A stretch of DNA of 6,811 bases from Natronohydrobacter sp. (GTDB lineage Bacteria > Pseudomonadota > Alphaproteobacteria > Rhodobacterales > Rhodobacteraceae), in contig SKRP01000204.1 of assembly GCA_007118445.1 (NCBI GenBank), forward strand, positions 1 through 6,811, in the 5' to 3' direction. Positions 6,480 to 6,811 of the stretch are shown here, one piece after another (within the stretch, counting starts at the first letter, position 1; every line of letters begins with the position of its first letter). The notes beneath the pieces were generated by a model, which saw nothing but the letters and a program-made list of their open reading frames with translations, did not search any database and was not told where the DNA came from. The position numbers were made by a program, and so were the translations under genes.

Positions 6480-6508
6480 AGATAACGCTCTGGCGCGGGC
6501 GCTGTCAC
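6480..6508 (-). promoter_or_regulatory. Possible fadH promoter
   Basis: On the minus strand GTGACA (6508-6503, five of six to the sigma-70 -35 consensus) is followed by a 17-bp spacer and TTATCT (6485-6480). The -10 match is poor (only the first and last T fit). The position would give a leader of about 30 bases. It is suggestive mainly because fadH has a 156-bp gap in front of it. Confidence 0.25.
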
Positions 6509-6530
6509 CTGAAACGCCGCGTCATCTGTT

Positions 6531-6589
6531 GCGCCTGTCTGCCCTTCATGCGTCACGTACTGCGCGCCACCTGAAGGGCAGGCAGGCGC
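6531..6589. terminator. Long inverted repeat after the lipocalin-like gene, terminator-like
   Basis: The 18-base arm 6531-6548 (starts GCGCCTGTCTGCC) and the arm 6572-6589 are complementary at 17 of 18 positions, around a 23-base loop. The right arm begins ten bases after the stop codon of the upstream gene, a typical terminator position. No U-tract follows on the minus strand (the sequence continues AACAGATGACG). The single odd position is an A-C mismatch in a minus-strand transcript but a G-U pair in a plus-strand one. Confidence 0.5.
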
Positions 6590-6599
6590 GCGAGCGGCA

Positions 6600-6811
6600 T
6601 CAATACCCCGTCATCTCCAGATAGCCGCGCCCGCTATGGCTGCCGGAAAAGCGCAGCGGCCCTTCCCAATATTGCACCGACAGGTCCATCCAGGCTTGCG
6701 GGTTCAGGGGCTCGGTCGTTATGGACACTTCGCCCTCGGCCCAGTCGATCTGCCAATGGGTCGGCACGTCGCGCCCGTTGATCCGCGTCTGACGCAGGGG
6801 GGTGAATTGCA
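6600..6811 (-). CDS. C-terminal part of a CrtC/AttH-type lipocalin-like protein, start outside window
   Basis: Minus-strand reading gives 69 complete codons before a TGA at 6602-6600. The fragment begins QFTPLRQTRINGRDVPTHW and continues through QIDWAEGEVSITTEPLN to a strand-rich end with YWEGPLRFSGSHSGRGYL (47-64) and a final GY. The YWEG, S-G-x-H-S-G-x-G-Y-L-E and terminal T-G-Y pattern is characteristic of the lipocalin-like family that includes carotenoid 1,2-hydratase (CrtC) and AttH, often encoded beside ABC-transporter permease genes. This is recalled family knowledge. Only the last strands are visible, so neither substrate nor function can be assigned, and the upstream neighbours lie outside the window. 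The gap to fadH (156 bp, with a long inverted repeat) argues for separate transcription. Confidence 0.75.
   Translation of the reverse strand, partial: QFTPLRQTRINGRDVPTHWQIDWAEGEVSITTEPLNPQAWMDLSVQYWEGPLRFSGSHSGRGYLEMTGY

Noticed and set aside
4899..6485. A 528-codon plus-strand open frame opposite fadH
   Set aside because: It lies entirely antisense to a gene with every catalytic residue in place. Its predicted protein is rich in R, G, D, H and Q with no recognisable domain, as expected for a shadow frame in GC-rich DNA.
6506..6573. Direct repeat CACCTGAA, seen twice in the gap before fadH
   Set aside because: Eight bases is short, one copy overlaps the inverted repeat, and there is no third copy to suggest an operator array.

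Overview
The window is GC-rich (intergenic AT-rich patches stand out sharply) and encodes only bacterial genes, all on the minus strand. Codon use, the LolA, FadH and exopolysaccharide proteins, and the lack of strong -10 boxes all suggest an alphaproteobacterium, most likely Rhodobacteraceae. That placement is inferred from protein style, not from a database match.

Read in the direction of transcription (high to low coordinates), the layout is as follows. (1) 6811-6600 holds the last 69 codons of a CrtC/AttH-type lipocalin-like protein. (2) A 156-bp gap contains a large inverted repeat and a possible promoter. (3) 6443-4428 is a complete NADPH-dependent 2,4-dienoyl-CoA reductase, fadH, with the flavin, 4Fe-4S and catalytic residues all at the Escherichia coli positions. 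(4) A 143-bp gap carries a perfect 22-bp palindrome and a second 15-bp palindrome. (5) 4284-3679 is a LolA-family periplasmic lipoprotein carrier with a signal peptide. (6) A 179-bp gap contains a terminator-like hairpin, an AT-rich stretch with phased A-tracts, and a leader hairpin. (7) 3499-1 is an exopolysaccharide operon: a CpsD/CapB-like P-loop ATPase, a Wzz/GumC-like polysaccharide co-polymerase, and an O-antigen ligase/polymerase-like (Wzy) membrane protein. The last gene runs off the left edge.

The three exopolysaccharide genes are close together (0 or 33 bp, then 15 bp) and form a plausible polymerisation module. The Wzy-like protein would join repeat units on the periplasmic side of the inner membrane, the Wzz-like protein would set chain length, and the ATPase would act on the Wzz-like protein from the cytoplasm. 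Most notably, the ATPase has serine where the P-loop lysine should be and has no C-terminal tyrosine cluster. It may therefore be a pseudo-kinase or a purely structural partner. FadH (degradation of unsaturated fatty acids) and LolA (lipoprotein sorting) have no evident functional link to the module and look like separate transcription units.

I found no RNA genes, mobile elements, CRISPR arrays or prophage genes. No wholly new system is evident. The points worth a second look are the degenerate ATPase, the extra membrane segment of the Wzz-like protein, and the intergenic palindromes.
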